A DNA stretch of 64,000 nucleotides from Pantoea sp. RIT-PI-b (GCF_001187905.1 NZ_LGIS01000012.1:682001-746000); one strand, 5' to 3'. Counted from the stretch's first letter, positions 15,603 to 24,768 are shown. Notes: generated from the sequence alone by a model not told the origin. Program-made: numbers and translations.

Positions 15603-17889
15603 GAAAACCGTCGCGCTGCTGTGGCTGGCGGTGTGCCTGACGTTAGCGGTAGCGCTGGCGATCCTGTTGCCGCGCAGTCAGCTCAATAGCAGCGTGCTGG
15701 CGCTGTTGCCGCAGCAGAACCTCGGTCAGGCACCGGTGGAGATTCAGCAGGGCTTTATGCAGCGCCTCGATCGTCAACTGGTGTGGCTGGTGAGCGCCAA
15801 CGATCAGGAGGGTGATGCGGTCGCAGCTTGGTGGCAAACGCAGTTACAAGCCCTGCCGATGCTGAAACAGGTAAGCGGCGAGCTGGATGACGATCAGCTG
15901 CAGCGCTGGGGCGCGTATGCGTTTCAGCATCGCAATGGCCTGATCGATCCCGCCACGCGCGGCCGGCTGCAAAACGGCGGCGATGCGCAGGCCGACTGGA
16001 TTCTGGCGCAGCTGTTCTCGGCGTTCGCCGGCGTCGGCAGCAAGGAGATCGGCAACGATCCGCTGCTGCTGGTGCGCGGTGCGCAGCTGGCGCTGCAGCA
16101 AAGCGCCAACAAGATGCTGCTGCATAACGGCTGGCTAACGGTGAAAGATGCGCAGCAGCGCCGCTGGTATTTCCTGCACGGTGAACTGGCGAGCAATGCC
16201 TTCAGCATTAAAGAGAGCCATCAGCTGGTGACGGCGCTCAATCAGCTGCAATCCCAGCTTAAAACGCGCTGGCCGGATGCGCAGCTGCTAACGCGCGGCA
16301 CGGTGTTATTCAGTGATGATGCCAGCCAGCGCGCGCAGCATGATGTGGAAACCCTCGGCAGCGCGACGCTGGCAGGATTGCTGCTGCTGGTGTGGCGGGT
16401 ATTTCGCTCACTGCGGCCGCTGGCGCTGTGTGCGCTGTCGGTGGCAATAGGCGCGATGGCGGGCACGGTGCTGACGCTACTCTGTTTTGGCGAACTGCAT
16501 CTCACCACCTTAGTGATGAGCCTAAGCATTGTCGGCATCTCGGCCGATTATACCCTCTACTATCTGACGGAGCGCATGGTGCACGGCGAGCAAGCCACGC
16601 CGTGGCAGAGTTTGCACAAGGTGCGCGGCACGCTGCTGCTGGCGCTTGGCACCACGGCGATTGCCTGGCTGCTGATGCTGCTGGCACCGTTCCCCGGCTT
16701 GCGCCAGCTGGCGGTGTTTGCCGCCAGCGGATTGAGCGCCTCCTGCCTGACGGTAATCTGCTTTTATCCGTGGCTGGTACGTGGCTTACCGGTGCGTCCC
16801 ATTCCGGCGATGGTATGGCTGGCACGCTGGCTGGCAGCCTGGCGGCGCAATAATTGGCTGAAGCGCGGATTGCCGGCGCTGGTGGCGATCTATGCGCTGA
16901 GCGGCATGCTGCAGCTGCACGTCGACGATGATATCGCCCATCTGCAGAGTGCACCGGCGCAGCTGCTGGCACAGGATCGTCAATTGGCGCAACTGACCGG
17001 CCAGCAGGCCGATCAAACCTGGTTTGTGGTGTGGGGCGATGATGAGCAGCAAGCGCTGCAGCGGCTTAGCGCGCTGGCACCGCAGCTGCAGCAGGCGCAG
17101 CAGCAAGGCTGGCTGGCCGGTTATCGCATCTTGCCGCTCAGTTCGCTGGCGCAGCAGCAGCAGGATGTGGTGCTGTTGCAGCAGGCGGCACCCAACATTC
17201 TGCAACGCTTGCAGCAAGCGGGCATTAGCGTGGCGAACGCCCATCTTAGCGCGATGCCGGTGAGCGCCGCCGACTGGCTGGCAAGCCCACTGAGTGAAGG
17301 CTGGCGGCTGTTATGGCTGTCGCTGCCGGACGGGCGCAGCAGCGTGTTGGTGCCGGTCAGCGGCGTGAAAAACAGCGCCGCGCTGCAACAGCTGGCAGCC
17401 CAGCAGGCAGGCGTGAGCTGGGTCGATCGCAAGGCCAGCTACGATGAACTGTTCCGCTTCTGGCGCACCTTGCTGAGCGGCTTACTGGCGCTGGCGCTGT
17501 TGCTGATTACTGCCAGCTACATGCTGCGGCTGGGGGTAAAAGCCGGCATGCGCAGCGCGCTGCCGTCGTGGTTGTCGCTGGCGGCGGCGCTGGCGACACT
17601 GGGCTGGATCGGCGCGAGCCTCAATCTGTTTGCTCTGCTGGCGCTGATTCTGGTGCTCGGCATCGGCATCAACTACACGCTGTTCTTCAGCAATCCGCGC
17701 GGTACGCCGTTAACCTCAATGCTGGCGGTAACGCTGGCAATGATGACCACGCTATTAACGCTTGGCATGCTGGTGTTCAGCAGCACCGCCGCCATCAGCG
17801 GCTTTGGTACCGTGCTGTGTAGCGGGATTTTTTGTGCATTCTTGCTGGCGCCACTGGCGCTGGCGCCGGGGAAAAGGAAGCAACGATGA
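15568..17889 (+). CDS. apeM: MMPL/RND-type exporter of the APE cluster
   Basis: A 773-residue inner-membrane protein with the duplicated MMPL layout: one membrane segment, a large periplasmic domain (about 40-255), five or six segments (about 258-440 including SLSIVGISADYTLYYLTERM), a second periplasmic domain (about 445-620) and a final bundle (about 630-765, GIGINYTLFFSNPRG). The paired D-Y-T / N-Y-T segments lie where RND proton-relay residues usually are; only the first keeps an Asp. It overlaps apeL by 35 bp and apeN by 4 bp. Likely role: extraction of the finished product from the inner membrane to ApeL. Confidence 0.85.
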   Translation: MKSERVLPQRSEKTVALLWLAVCLTLAVALAILLPRSQLNSSVLALLPQQNLGQAPVEIQQGFMQRLDRQLVWLVSANDQEGDAVAAWWQTQLQALPMLKQVSGELDDDQLQRWGAYAFQHRNGLIDPATRGRLQNGGDAQADWILAQLFSAFAGVGSKEIGNDPLLLVRGAQLALQQSANKMLLHNGWLTVKDAQQRRWYFLHGELASNAFSIKESHQLVTALNQLQSQLKTRWPDAQLLTRGTVLFSDDASQRAQHDVETLGSATLAGLLLLVWRVFRSLRPLALCALSVAIGAMAGTVLTLLCFGELHLTTLVMSLSIVGISADYTLYYLTERMVHGEQATPWQSLHKVRGTLLLALGTTAIAWLLMLLAPFPGLRQLAVFAASGLSASCLTVICFYPWLVRGLPVRPIPAMVWLARWLAAWRRNNWLKRGLPALVAIYALSGMLQLHVDDDIAHLQSAPAQLLAQDRQLAQLTGQQADQTWFVVWGDDEQQALQRLSALAPQLQQAQQQGWLAGYRILPLSSLAQQQQDVVLLQQAAPNILQRLQQAGISVANAHLSAMPVSAADWLASPLSEGWRLLWLSLPDGRSSVLVPVSGVKNSAALQQLAAQQAGVSWVDRKASYDELFRFWRTLLSGLLALALLLITASYMLRLGVKAGMRSALPSWLSLAAALATLGWIGASLNLFALLALILVLGIGINYTLFFSNPRGTPLTSMLAVTLAMMTTLLTLGMLVFSSTAAISGFGTVLCSGIFCAFLLAPLALAPGKRKQR

Positions 17890-18461
17890 AAATGGGTGCG
17901 CTTGTGCTGATGTTGAGCCTGCTGCTAAGCGGTTGTGCTGAGCATGCCAGCGAAATTAATCGGCCAACCGCCTGGCTGAAACCGGGCGTACGCGTGACGC
18001 TACCGCCGCCAGGAATTTCGCCCGCTTTTCAGCAGCAGCAACTGCTGACCGGGCACGCCAAAGGGAAAACCCAGTCGCTGCTGGTATTACTCAGCGCCGA
18101 TGCGCAGCAGCTGAGCCTGGCGGGATTGTCGTCGCTCGGCATTCGTTTGTTCCGCGTCACCTATGATAAAAACGGCATTCACACCCAGCAGATGATGGCG
18201 CTAACGGAAATGCCGCCCGCCAGTCAGGTGCTGGCCGACGTGATGCTGAGCCATTGGCCAATCAGCGCGTGGCAGCCGCAGTTGCCGCGCGGTTGGACGC
18301 TGATCGATATTGATGATCGCCGCGAGCTGCGCGATCCGGCCGGCAAGGTGGTGACGTTGATTCGTTATTTACAACGCGGTGCGCAGCGTGAGCCGATCAG
18401 CATCGATCAACGCGCCTTTGGTTATCAGATTCAAATCCAACAACTGGATGCGTCATCATGA
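17886..18461 (+). CDS. apeN: DUF3261-type lipoprotein of the APE cluster
   Basis: A 191-residue lipoprotein with lipobox LSGC (Cys17) and a beta-rich mature part. It is LolB-sized and occurs next to ApeL/ApeM in APE clusters, so an outer-membrane receptor role for the polyene is a reasonable inference. The start at 17886 (ATGA overlap with apeM) puts the signal peptide at the very N-terminus; a longer frame lies in apeM. Confidence 0.8.
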   Translation: MKMGALVLMLSLLLSGCAEHASEINRPTAWLKPGVRVTLPPPGISPAFQQQQLLTGHAKGKTQSLLVLLSADAQQLSLAGLSSLGIRLFRVTYDKNGIHTQQMMALTEMPPASQVLADVMLSHWPISAWQPQLPRGWTLIDIDDRRELRDPAGKVVTLIRYLQRGAQREPISIDQRAFGYQIQIQQLDASS

Positions 18462-19615
18462 TCTACATTTCCGCCTTTGGCATGGTCAATGCGCTGGGCA
18501 ATAACCTGGCGCAGATTGCTGTGCAGCTACAAGCGGGCCGCGCGCCGGGCATGCAGCCGCGTGACGGCTGGTTGCAGGCAGGCAAACGCTGCTGGCTGGG
18601 GCAGGTGCAGGGCGAGTTACCGGCAATCCCTGCCGCGTTAGCCGCACACAACACGCGTAACAATCAGCTGCTGCTGGCGGCGCTGGCGCAGCTGCGTCCA
18701 GCGCTGGAGGCGGCCATCGCGCAATATGGGCGCGATCGCGTGGCGATTGTGCTCGGCACCAGCACGTCCGGCGTGGATGAAGGCGATCGTCAGGTCGCTG
18801 GCGGCTTGCCGGGCTACGATTACCGCATGCAGGAGCTGGGCGATCCGTCGCGCTTCCTTGCCCACTTTTTAGCACTGGAGGGCCCGGCTTATACGATTTC
18901 TACCGCTTGCTCCTCCAGCGCGCGCGCAATGATCAGCGGCCAACGTTTGATTGATGCCGGGTTAGTGGATGTGGCGCTGGTGGGCGGCGCGGATTCGCTG
19001 AGCCGCATGCCGATCAACGGCTTCGCCAGTCTTGATTCGCTCTCGGATCGCCACTGCGCACCCTTTAGCGCCGACCGCGACGGCATTTCGATTGGCGAAG
19101 CCGCGGCGCTGCTGTTGCTGACGCGGGAGAAGCAGCCGCTGGCGCTGCTCGGCTGCGGTGAGTCATCGGATGCGTGGCACATGTCGGCACCGCATCCGGA
19201 AGGCGTCGGTGCGGAGCGCGCGATGCTGATGGCGCTGCAGCAGGCGGGATTACAGCCGCAGGATGTCGGTTACATCAACCTGCACGGCACCGCGACGCCG
19301 CTCAACGATCGGGTGGAATCTGCGGTTATTCATCGCCTGTTTGGCGAGCGCGTGCCGTGCAGCTCGACCAAACATCTCACCGGCCATACGCTAGGCGCGG
19401 CGGGTGCCACTGAAGCGGCGCTAGCGGCGCTGATTCTGCAGCAAAATTTGCCGCTGCCGCCGCAGGATTTCTCTGTGGCAGCACGTGATGCCTTACTGCC
19501 GGAATGCGGTTTGCTCACCACGCCACAACCTTTGCAGCGTCCAATCATCGCTTCAAACTCATTTGCTTTTGGCGGGAACAATACCTGCCTGATTGTAGGA
19601 AAGCCTCATGACTGA
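18458..19615 (+). CDS. apeO: Beta-ketoacyl-ACP synthase of the APE cluster (elongating, KS of KS:CLF)
   Basis: A 385-residue FabF/FabB-type condensing enzyme with an intact triad: Cys151 (TISTACSSSARAM), His276 (INLHGTATPLND) and His310 (STKHLTGHTLGAAGA). It should form the heterodimer with the Cys-less ApeC and extend the aryl chain with malonyl-ACP. Overlaps apeN by 4 bp and apeP by 8 bp. Confidence 0.9.
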   Translation: MIYISAFGMVNALGNNLAQIAVQLQAGRAPGMQPRDGWLQAGKRCWLGQVQGELPAIPAALAAHNTRNNQLLLAALAQLRPALEAAIAQYGRDRVAIVLGTSTSGVDEGDRQVAGGLPGYDYRMQELGDPSRFLAHFLALEGPAYTISTACSSSARAMISGQRLIDAGLVDVALVGGADSLSRMPINGFASLDSLSDRHCAPFSADRDGISIGEAAALLLLTREKQPLALLGCGESSDAWHMSAPHPEGVGAERAMLMALQQAGLQPQDVGYINLHGTATPLNDRVESAVIHRLFGERVPCSSTKHLTGHTLGAAGATEAALAALILQQNLPLPPQDFSVAARDALLPECGLLTTPQPLQRPIIASNSFAFGGNNTCLIVGKPHD

Positions 19616-20096
19616 TTTTCTGCCGGTCGCGGCTTATTTGCCGCACCGCGCGCCGATGCTGCTGCTCGACCGCGCTATCCTGGTCAGCGATGACAGCGTG
19701 ATCTGCGAAGTCAGCATCAACGCTGACGGCGTGCTGGCGCCGTTTCTTACGCCACAAGGTGATTTGCCGGCGTGGTACGGCGTGGAGATCATGGCGCAAA
19801 CCATTGGCGTCTGGTCTGGCTTTCATGCCCGCCAGCGCGGCGAGAGCGAGATTCATCCCGGCATGCTGCTCGGTGGACGTGGCTATCGCGCCAATAGCGC
19901 CACCTTTGCCGCCAATAGCACGCTGCGCGTTGAGATGCGTCTGCTGATGCGTGACGACCGGCTGGGCAGCTTCGAAGGGGAGATCCGCTGCAACGACGTA
20001 ATGATCGCCAGCGGGCGGCTGAACACCTATCAGCCTAATCAACAAGAGTTAATTCAATTGCAACAAACGCCGTTAAAACAAGGAGTTCAGCCATGA
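19608..20096 (+). CDS. apeP: Second dehydratase subunit of the APE cluster
   Basis: A 162-residue hot-dog-fold protein of the 3-hydroxy-fatty-acyl dehydratase type: start LPHRAPMLLLDRA, central helix WYGVEIMAQTIGVWSG with the catalytic-type Glu in VEIMAQ, and LLGGRGYR. It is the partner of ApeI in the heterodimeric dehydratase. Overlaps apeO by 8 bp and apeQ by 4 bp. Confidence 0.87.
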   Translation: MTDFLPVAAYLPHRAPMLLLDRAILVSDDSVICEVSINADGVLAPFLTPQGDLPAWYGVEIMAQTIGVWSGFHARQRGESEIHPGMLLGGRGYRANSATFAANSTLRVEMRLLMRDDRLGSFEGEIRCNDVMIASGRLNTYQPNQQELIQLQQTPLKQGVQP

Positions 20097-20824
20097 CACG
20101 CAGCGTATTAGTCACCGGCGCCAGTAAAGGGATTGGCCGCGCCATTGCGCAACGTCTGGCGCTGGACGGTTTTGAGATTGTGGTGCATTACCATCGCGAT
20201 GCCAGCGGTGCACAGCAAACGCTGGCCGGGATTGAACAGGCGGGCGGACGCGGACGCACCTTGCAGTTTGACGTGGCGCAGCGTGAAACCACGCGCAACG
20301 CGCTGGAGCAGGATATCGCCGCGCACGGCGCCTATTACGGCGTGGTGAGCAATGCGGGTATCACGCGCGATGCGGCGTTTCCGGCGTTGACCGACGATGA
20401 GTGGGACAGCGTAATCCACACCAATCTCGACAGCTTTTACAATGTGATTCATCCATGCGTGATGCCAATGATTGGCCTGCGCCAAGGCGGACGCATTATT
20501 ACGCTCTCCTCAGTATCGGGAATAATGGGCAATCGTGGTCAGGTCAACTACAGCGCGGCCAAAGCTGGCATTATCGGCGCCACCAAAGCGTTGGCGATTG
20601 AGCTGGCAAAACGCAAAATTACCGTTAACTGCATCGCACCGGGTTTAATTGATACCGGCATGACCGATCTCGAGCCGTTGGTGATTGATGAGGCGATGAA
20701 GCTGATCCCGATGAAGCGCATGGGCGCGGCGGAGGAAGTGGCCGGACTGGCCAGTTATCTGATGTCGGACATCGCCGGCTACGTCACGCGTCAGGTGATT
20801 TCAATCAATGGAGGTATGCTGTGA
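20093..20824 (+). CDS. apeQ: 3-ketoacyl-ACP reductase (FabG-like) of the APE cluster
   Basis: A 243-residue short-chain dehydrogenase/reductase. NADPH site TGASKGIGRA (residues 8-17), NAG motif at 87-89, catalytic Ser140, Tyr153 and Lys157 (NYSAAKAG), and the FabG-like C-terminal YVTRQVISINGGM. Reduces the 3-keto group after each condensation so that ApeI/ApeP can dehydrate it. Overlaps both neighbours by 4 bp. Confidence 0.92.
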   Translation: MTRSVLVTGASKGIGRAIAQRLALDGFEIVVHYHRDASGAQQTLAGIEQAGGRGRTLQFDVAQRETTRNALEQDIAAHGAYYGVVSNAGITRDAAFPALTDDEWDSVIHTNLDSFYNVIHPCVMPMIGLRQGGRIITLSSVSGIMGNRGQVNYSAAKAGIIGATKALAIELAKRKITVNCIAPGLIDTGMTDLEPLVIDEAMKLIPMKRMGAAEEVAGLASYLMSDIAGYVTRQVISINGGML

Positions 20825-22056
20825 TTCAGCGCGTCGTGGTAACCGGTATGGGTGGCGTAACCGCCTTTGGTGACAGCTGGAGCGCGGTGGCCGAGCGCAT
20901 TAAGCAGGGCAAAAATGCCGTGCGTCACATGCCGGAGTGGCAGGTTTACGATGGCTTGCACACGCTGCTGGGTGCGCCGGTGGACGACTTCACGCTGCCT
21001 GCCCATTACACGCGTAAGCGCATTCGCTCGATGGGGCGCGTCTCGCTGATGGCGACGCGCGCGACCGAACTGGCGCTGGAGCAGGCCGGCTTGATCGATC
21101 ATCCGGTGCTGACCAGCGGTGAAACCGGCATTGCCTACGGCTCCTCAACCGGCAGCACCGGCCCGGTGAGCGAGTTCGCCACCATGCTGACGGAAAAGCA
21201 CACCAATAACATTACCGGCACCACCTATGTGCAGATGATGCCGCACACCACCGCCGTTAATGCCGGTCTATTCTTTGGCCTGCGCGGCCGGGTGATACCG
21301 ACGTCCAGCGCCTGCACATCGGGCAGCCAGGCGATTGGCTACGCATGGGAAGCGATCCGCCACGGCTATCAAACCGTGATGGTCGCCGGTGGTGCGGAAG
21401 AGTTGTGTCCTTCCGAAGCGGCGGTGTTCGACACGCTGTTCGCCACCAGCCAACGCAACGATGCGCCACACAGCTCGCCTGCGCCGTTTGATCAGCAGCG
21501 CGATGGTTTAGTGATTGGCGAAGGCGCGGGCACCTTGATCCTCGAGTCGCTGGATCATGCACAGGCGCGCGGTGCCACCATTTACGCCGAGCTGGTGGGT
21601 TTCCACACTAACTGCGATGCCGCGCATATCACCCAGCCGCAGCGCGAAACTATGCAGATTTGTATTGAGCGCGCGCTAAAAACGGCCGGTGTCACGGCGG
21701 ATCAGATTGGCTATATCAACGCCCACGGCACCGCTACCGATCGCGGCGATATCGCCGAGAGCCAGGCAACGGCGGCGATCTTTGGCCGCAGCACGCCAAT
21801 CTCCTCACTGAAGAGCTATTTTGGCCATACGCTGGGTGCCTGCGGAGCGCTGGAAGCGTGGATGAGCATTGAGATGATGCGTGAAGGCTGGTTCGCGCCG
21901 ACGCTGAATCTGACGCAACCGGCAGCGGAGTGCGGTGAGCTGGATTACATCATCGGCGCGGCGCGGCAGGTGGAGACCGATTACATCCAATCCAATAACT
22001 TCGCGTTTGGCGGTATCAACACCTCGCTGGTGTTTAAACGCTGGCGCGGTGCCTGA
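20821..22056 (+). CDS. apeR: Second beta-ketoacyl-ACP synthase of the APE cluster
   Basis: A 411-residue FabF-type condensing enzyme with Cys165 (PTSSACTSGSQAIG), His302 (INAHGTATDRGD), Lys331 and His336 (LKSYFGHTLGACGA). It is longer than ApeO and is the last gene of the run. In the Xenorhabdus pathway the ApeR-type enzyme acts as a separate ketosynthase beside the ApeO:ApeC pair, possibly for the first condensation. Start is GTG 20821 overlapping the apeQ stop. It ends just before a pair of palindromic repeats. Confidence 0.9.
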   Translation: MIQRVVVTGMGGVTAFGDSWSAVAERIKQGKNAVRHMPEWQVYDGLHTLLGAPVDDFTLPAHYTRKRIRSMGRVSLMATRATELALEQAGLIDHPVLTSGETGIAYGSSTGSTGPVSEFATMLTEKHTNNITGTTYVQMMPHTTAVNAGLFFGLRGRVIPTSSACTSGSQAIGYAWEAIRHGYQTVMVAGGAEELCPSEAAVFDTLFATSQRNDAPHSSPAPFDQQRDGLVIGEGAGTLILESLDHAQARGATIYAELVGFHTNCDAAHITQPQRETMQICIERALKTAGVTADQIGYINAHGTATDRGDIAESQATAAIFGRSTPISSLKSYFGHTLGACGALEAWMSIEMMREGWFAPTLNLTQPAAECGELDYIIGAARQVETDYIQSNNFAFGGINTSLVFKRWRGA

Positions 22057-22062
22057 TAGCAG

Positions 22063-22128
22063 GTCGCCATCAATGGCGACTCTACAAAACCGCTCAAGAT
22101 CATCGTAGGGTCGCCATTCATGGCGACC
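22063..22128. repeat. Pair of REP-like palindromes (GTCGCCAT type)
   Basis: Two related hairpins lie head to tail: GTCGCCAT-CA-ATGGCGAC (22063-22080) and GGTCGCCAT-TC-ATGGCGACC (22109-22128, preceded by CGTAG). Short palindromes of this sequence are, from memory, dispersed in Pantoea and Erwinia intergenic regions. Placed directly after apeR, they may also end or stabilise the long ape transcript. Confidence 0.7.
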
Positions 22129-22175
22129 GAATGCCTTTCCCCTCCATAAAGTGAATGCAGAAAGTGGGATTTTTC

Positions 22176-22230
22176 TTGCTTTCGCGCAACGACTGCGCAT
22201 AATCGCAAACCGAAATAATAATGATTATCA
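22176..22230 (+). promoter_or_regulatory. Fur-box promoter of the siderophore receptor gene
   Basis: TTGCTT (22176-22181), a 16-bp spacer and CATAAT (22198-22203) make a plausible sigma-70 promoter. TAATAATGATTATCA (22216-22230) differs from the 7-1-7 Fur consensus TGATAATNATTATCA at one base and covers the early transcribed region. Iron repression of the downstream receptor is expected. Confidence 0.75.
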
Positions 22231-22253
22231 CTTCTTTTGCATTAGGGGATCCC

Positions 22254-24455
22254 ATGCGCGCTATGCCTTTCAATCCCGGACTGAAACCGACGCTGTTGGC
22301 CGTAATGGTCAGCGCCGGTTGTTTGCCAGTGATGGCTGCTACTACCAACACCACAACCTCAACTAACGCGAAAAACGAACAGCAGACGCTGACCGTGACC
22401 GCAGCACCACCAACCGATTTCAAGCCAGGCGGCAATGATTTAGTGCCTGCGTTTCTGGATGGTCAAATCGCCCACGGCGGCCGCCTGGGCATGCTGGGTG
22501 AGCAAAACGCGATGGACGTGCCGTTCAACGTGATTGGCTTCACCTCGAAAATGATTCAGGACCAGCAGGCGCAAACCATCGGTGACGTCATGCGCAACGA
22601 TGCTGGCGTGCAGAATCTGAAAGGCTACGGCAACTTCGCTGAAAGCTATCGCATTCGAGGCTTCAAGCTGGATGGCGATGCTATGACCTATGGCGGTCTG
22701 GCCGGTATCGTGCCGCGCCAGGTGATGGATGCTTCGCTGATTGACCGGGTGGAAATTTTCAAAGGTGCCAACGCGCTGCTGAACGGTTCAGCTGAGAGCG
22801 GCGTTGGCGGCATGATTAACCTTGAGCCAAAGCACGCTGATGACACGCCACTGACGCGTATCGGTGTGGATTACACCTCCGGTTCACAGGTGGGCGGCAG
22901 CGCCGATATTGGTCGTCGTTTTGGCGACAATAACCAGTTTGGCGTGCGTCTGAATGCGGTCAACCGCGAAGGCGGCACTGAAGTCGACGGCGAGAAAAAA
23001 CGTACCACCGCCGCCTCGCTGGGGTTGGATTACCGTGGCGATCGTCTGCGCACCTCGCTCGACGTCGGTTACCAGAAGAAGACCTTCCACGATGCGCGCA
23101 ACGGCATCAATATCAGCGGCATCGATTTCATTCCTGATGTGCCCTCTAACTCGAAAAACTACAGCCAGAATTGGGTGTTCAGCGATATCGAGTCGGAATT
23201 TGGTCTGGCGAAAGCCGAGTACGATCTGAACGATCAGTGGACTGCCTATGCCGGCCTGGGTGCGCAGCATACCCATGAAGTGGGCAACTACGGCACGCCG
23301 AAGATTCTAGATAGCGCTGGTAATGCCACCATCGGCCGTTTCCGTACCAATCGCGTGCAGGACAACATGAGCGGCATGGTTGGCCTGCGTGGTGATTTCA
23401 CCACCGGCCCGGTGACGCACAAAGTGAACTTTGGCTATTCGGCGATGACGGCAAATGCGAAAAACAGCTATCGCATGTCATCAGGTAACGATGCTGACAT
23501 CAATATCTACCATCCGCAGGATGTGGCCGAGCCAGACAGCGTGTTTGCCGGTGGCGACAAATTCAGCGACCCGCTGACCACTTACCGTTCGCGCTCGCAG
23601 GGTTATCTGCTGAGCGATACGCTGGGCTTCTTTGATGACACCTTGCTGGCAACGGTGGGCGCGCGTCACCAGAAAGTGGTGGTGCGTAACTACGGTTATG
23701 ACGGCGCGGAAGATACAGCGACACGTTTTGACAGCAGCCGTTGGTTACCGGCGTATGGCTTGCTGTATAAAGCGACGCAAAATATCTCGCTGTATGCCAA
23801 CCATACCGAGTCACTGACGCCGGGCACCGCCGCGCCGTTTACCGCCAGCAACTACGGTAGCGTCACCGGCATTGTGCACGCTAAGCAGAACGAAGTCGGG
23901 GTGAAAGCGGACTTTGGTCGTGTTGGCGGATCGCTGGCGTTGTTTGAAATTAAACAGCCGGTCGGTGTGCTGAATAATACGGTCTACAAGTTGAATGGCG
24001 AGCAGCGTAACCGCGGTGTTGAGCTGAATGTGTTCGGTGAGCCGGTGTTGGGTTTGCGTCTGAACAGCAGCGCCACCTGGATCGATCCGGATATGACCAA
24101 AACCGGCGATAGCGGTCAGGATGGCAAGAACGCCATTGGCGTGCCGCGCTTTACGGCGGCGCTGGGTGCTGAGTATGACATCAAGCCGGTTGAGGGTTTG
24201 ACCGCCACGGCATTGCTGAACTACACCGGTTCTCAGTATGCCAACCTGGCAAACACCACCAAGCTGGATGACTACACCACATTGGATTTAGGTCTGCGTT
24301 ACCGCATGAAGGTTAACCAGAATGATATGGTGTGGCGCGTGGGCGTTGAAAACGTCACCAATGAGAAATATTGGGCCAACGTGGATGACAGCGGCACCTA
24401 TTTGTCGCAGGGTGAACCGCGTACGGTGAAAGTCTCGCTGAGCTACGATTTCTAA
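22254..24455 (+). CDS. TonB-dependent siderophore receptor (hydroxamate/ferrichrome-type)
   Basis: A 733-residue outer-membrane receptor. Signal peptide ~30 residues (ending PVMAA), a TonB-box-like segment (QTLTVTAAP), a plug domain (DVPFNVIGFTSKMIQ... SYRIRGFKLDG... VEIFKGANALLNG) and a 22-strand barrel ending in VKVSLSYDF, with the typical terminal Phe. It resembles FcuA/FhuE-like receptors; the ligand is not certain. The start at 22254 follows AGGGG at 5 nt; the earlier in-frame ATG at 22221 lies inside the Fur box and is rejected. It stands alone, without permease or siderophore-synthesis genes nearby. Confidence 0.88.
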   Translation: MRAMPFNPGLKPTLLAVMVSAGCLPVMAATTNTTTSTNAKNEQQTLTVTAAPPTDFKPGGNDLVPAFLDGQIAHGGRLGMLGEQNAMDVPFNVIGFTSKMIQDQQAQTIGDVMRNDAGVQNLKGYGNFAESYRIRGFKLDGDAMTYGGLAGIVPRQVMDASLIDRVEIFKGANALLNGSAESGVGGMINLEPKHADDTPLTRIGVDYTSGSQVGGSADIGRRFGDNNQFGVRLNAVNREGGTEVDGEKKRTTAASLGLDYRGDRLRTSLDVGYQKKTFHDARNGINISGIDFIPDVPSNSKNYSQNWVFSDIESEFGLAKAEYDLNDQWTAYAGLGAQHTHEVGNYGTPKILDSAGNATIGRFRTNRVQDNMSGMVGLRGDFTTGPVTHKVNFGYSAMTANAKNSYRMSSGNDADINIYHPQDVAEPDSVFAGGDKFSDPLTTYRSRSQGYLLSDTLGFFDDTLLATVGARHQKVVVRNYGYDGAEDTATRFDSSRWLPAYGLLYKATQNISLYANHTESLTPGTAAPFTASNYGSVTGIVHAKQNEVGVKADFGRVGGSLALFEIKQPVGVLNNTVYKLNGEQRNRGVELNVFGEPVLGLRLNSSATWIDPDMTKTGDSGQDGKNAIGVPRFTAALGAEYDIKPVEGLTATALLNYTGSQYANLANTTKLDDYTTLDLGLRYRMKVNQNDMVWRVGVENVTNEKYWANVDDSGTYLSQGEPRTVKVSLSYDF

Positions 24456-24466
24456 CCTCCTCCAGG

Positions 24467-24486
24467 CGGGGCGTGCACGCGCCCCG
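24467..24486 (+). terminator. Terminator of the siderophore receptor gene
   Basis: CGGGGCG (24467-24473) pairs with CGCCCCG (24480-24486) around TGCACG and is followed by TTATTTCT. It begins 11 bp after the receptor stop codon. Confidence 0.6.
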
Positions 24487-24585
24487 TTATTTCTCTGGCA
24501 GAAATATTCCTGTAACTTACGGCGCGTTGCATTACACTCTGTGCGGCAATCCTGCTCGAAAACTCGCCTTTATGTTTGAGTCATC

Positions 24586-24729
24586 ATGAGTTCACCTGCA
24601 CCACCAGACGATCACGACGAACCCTATCGACAGCCGCTCGACGACGCGCTCTTCGCCATTGTGGTACTTGCAGTGACGTCGGTTACGCTTATAATCTTCG
24701 TCCTGATGATTACGCTGTGGATGAGTTAA
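24586..24729 (+). CDS. Small membrane protein, 47 aa
   Basis: An ATG at 24586 opens a 47-codon frame: a hydrophilic, Pro/Asp-rich N-terminus (MSSPAPPDDHDEPYRQPL) followed by one strongly hydrophobic helix (about residues 22-45, LFAIVVLAVTSVTLIIFVLM) and a two-residue tail. This is the shape of a single-pass inner-membrane small protein, probably N-in. The ribosome-binding site is weak. It is followed 39 bp later by a second small membrane protein in the same direction. No family recognised. Confidence 0.6.
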   Translation: MSSPAPPDDHDEPYRQPLDDALFAIVVLAVTSVTLIIFVLMITLWMS

Positions 24730-24768
24730 CGTCAGCAACGGGAAACGGAAGCCGGTAAGGAGATGTCG

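Noticed and set aside
22221-22253. Upstream ATG for the siderophore receptor
   Set aside because: It lies in the Fur box and has no ribosome-binding site; ATG 22254 follows AGGGG and begins a normal signal peptide.
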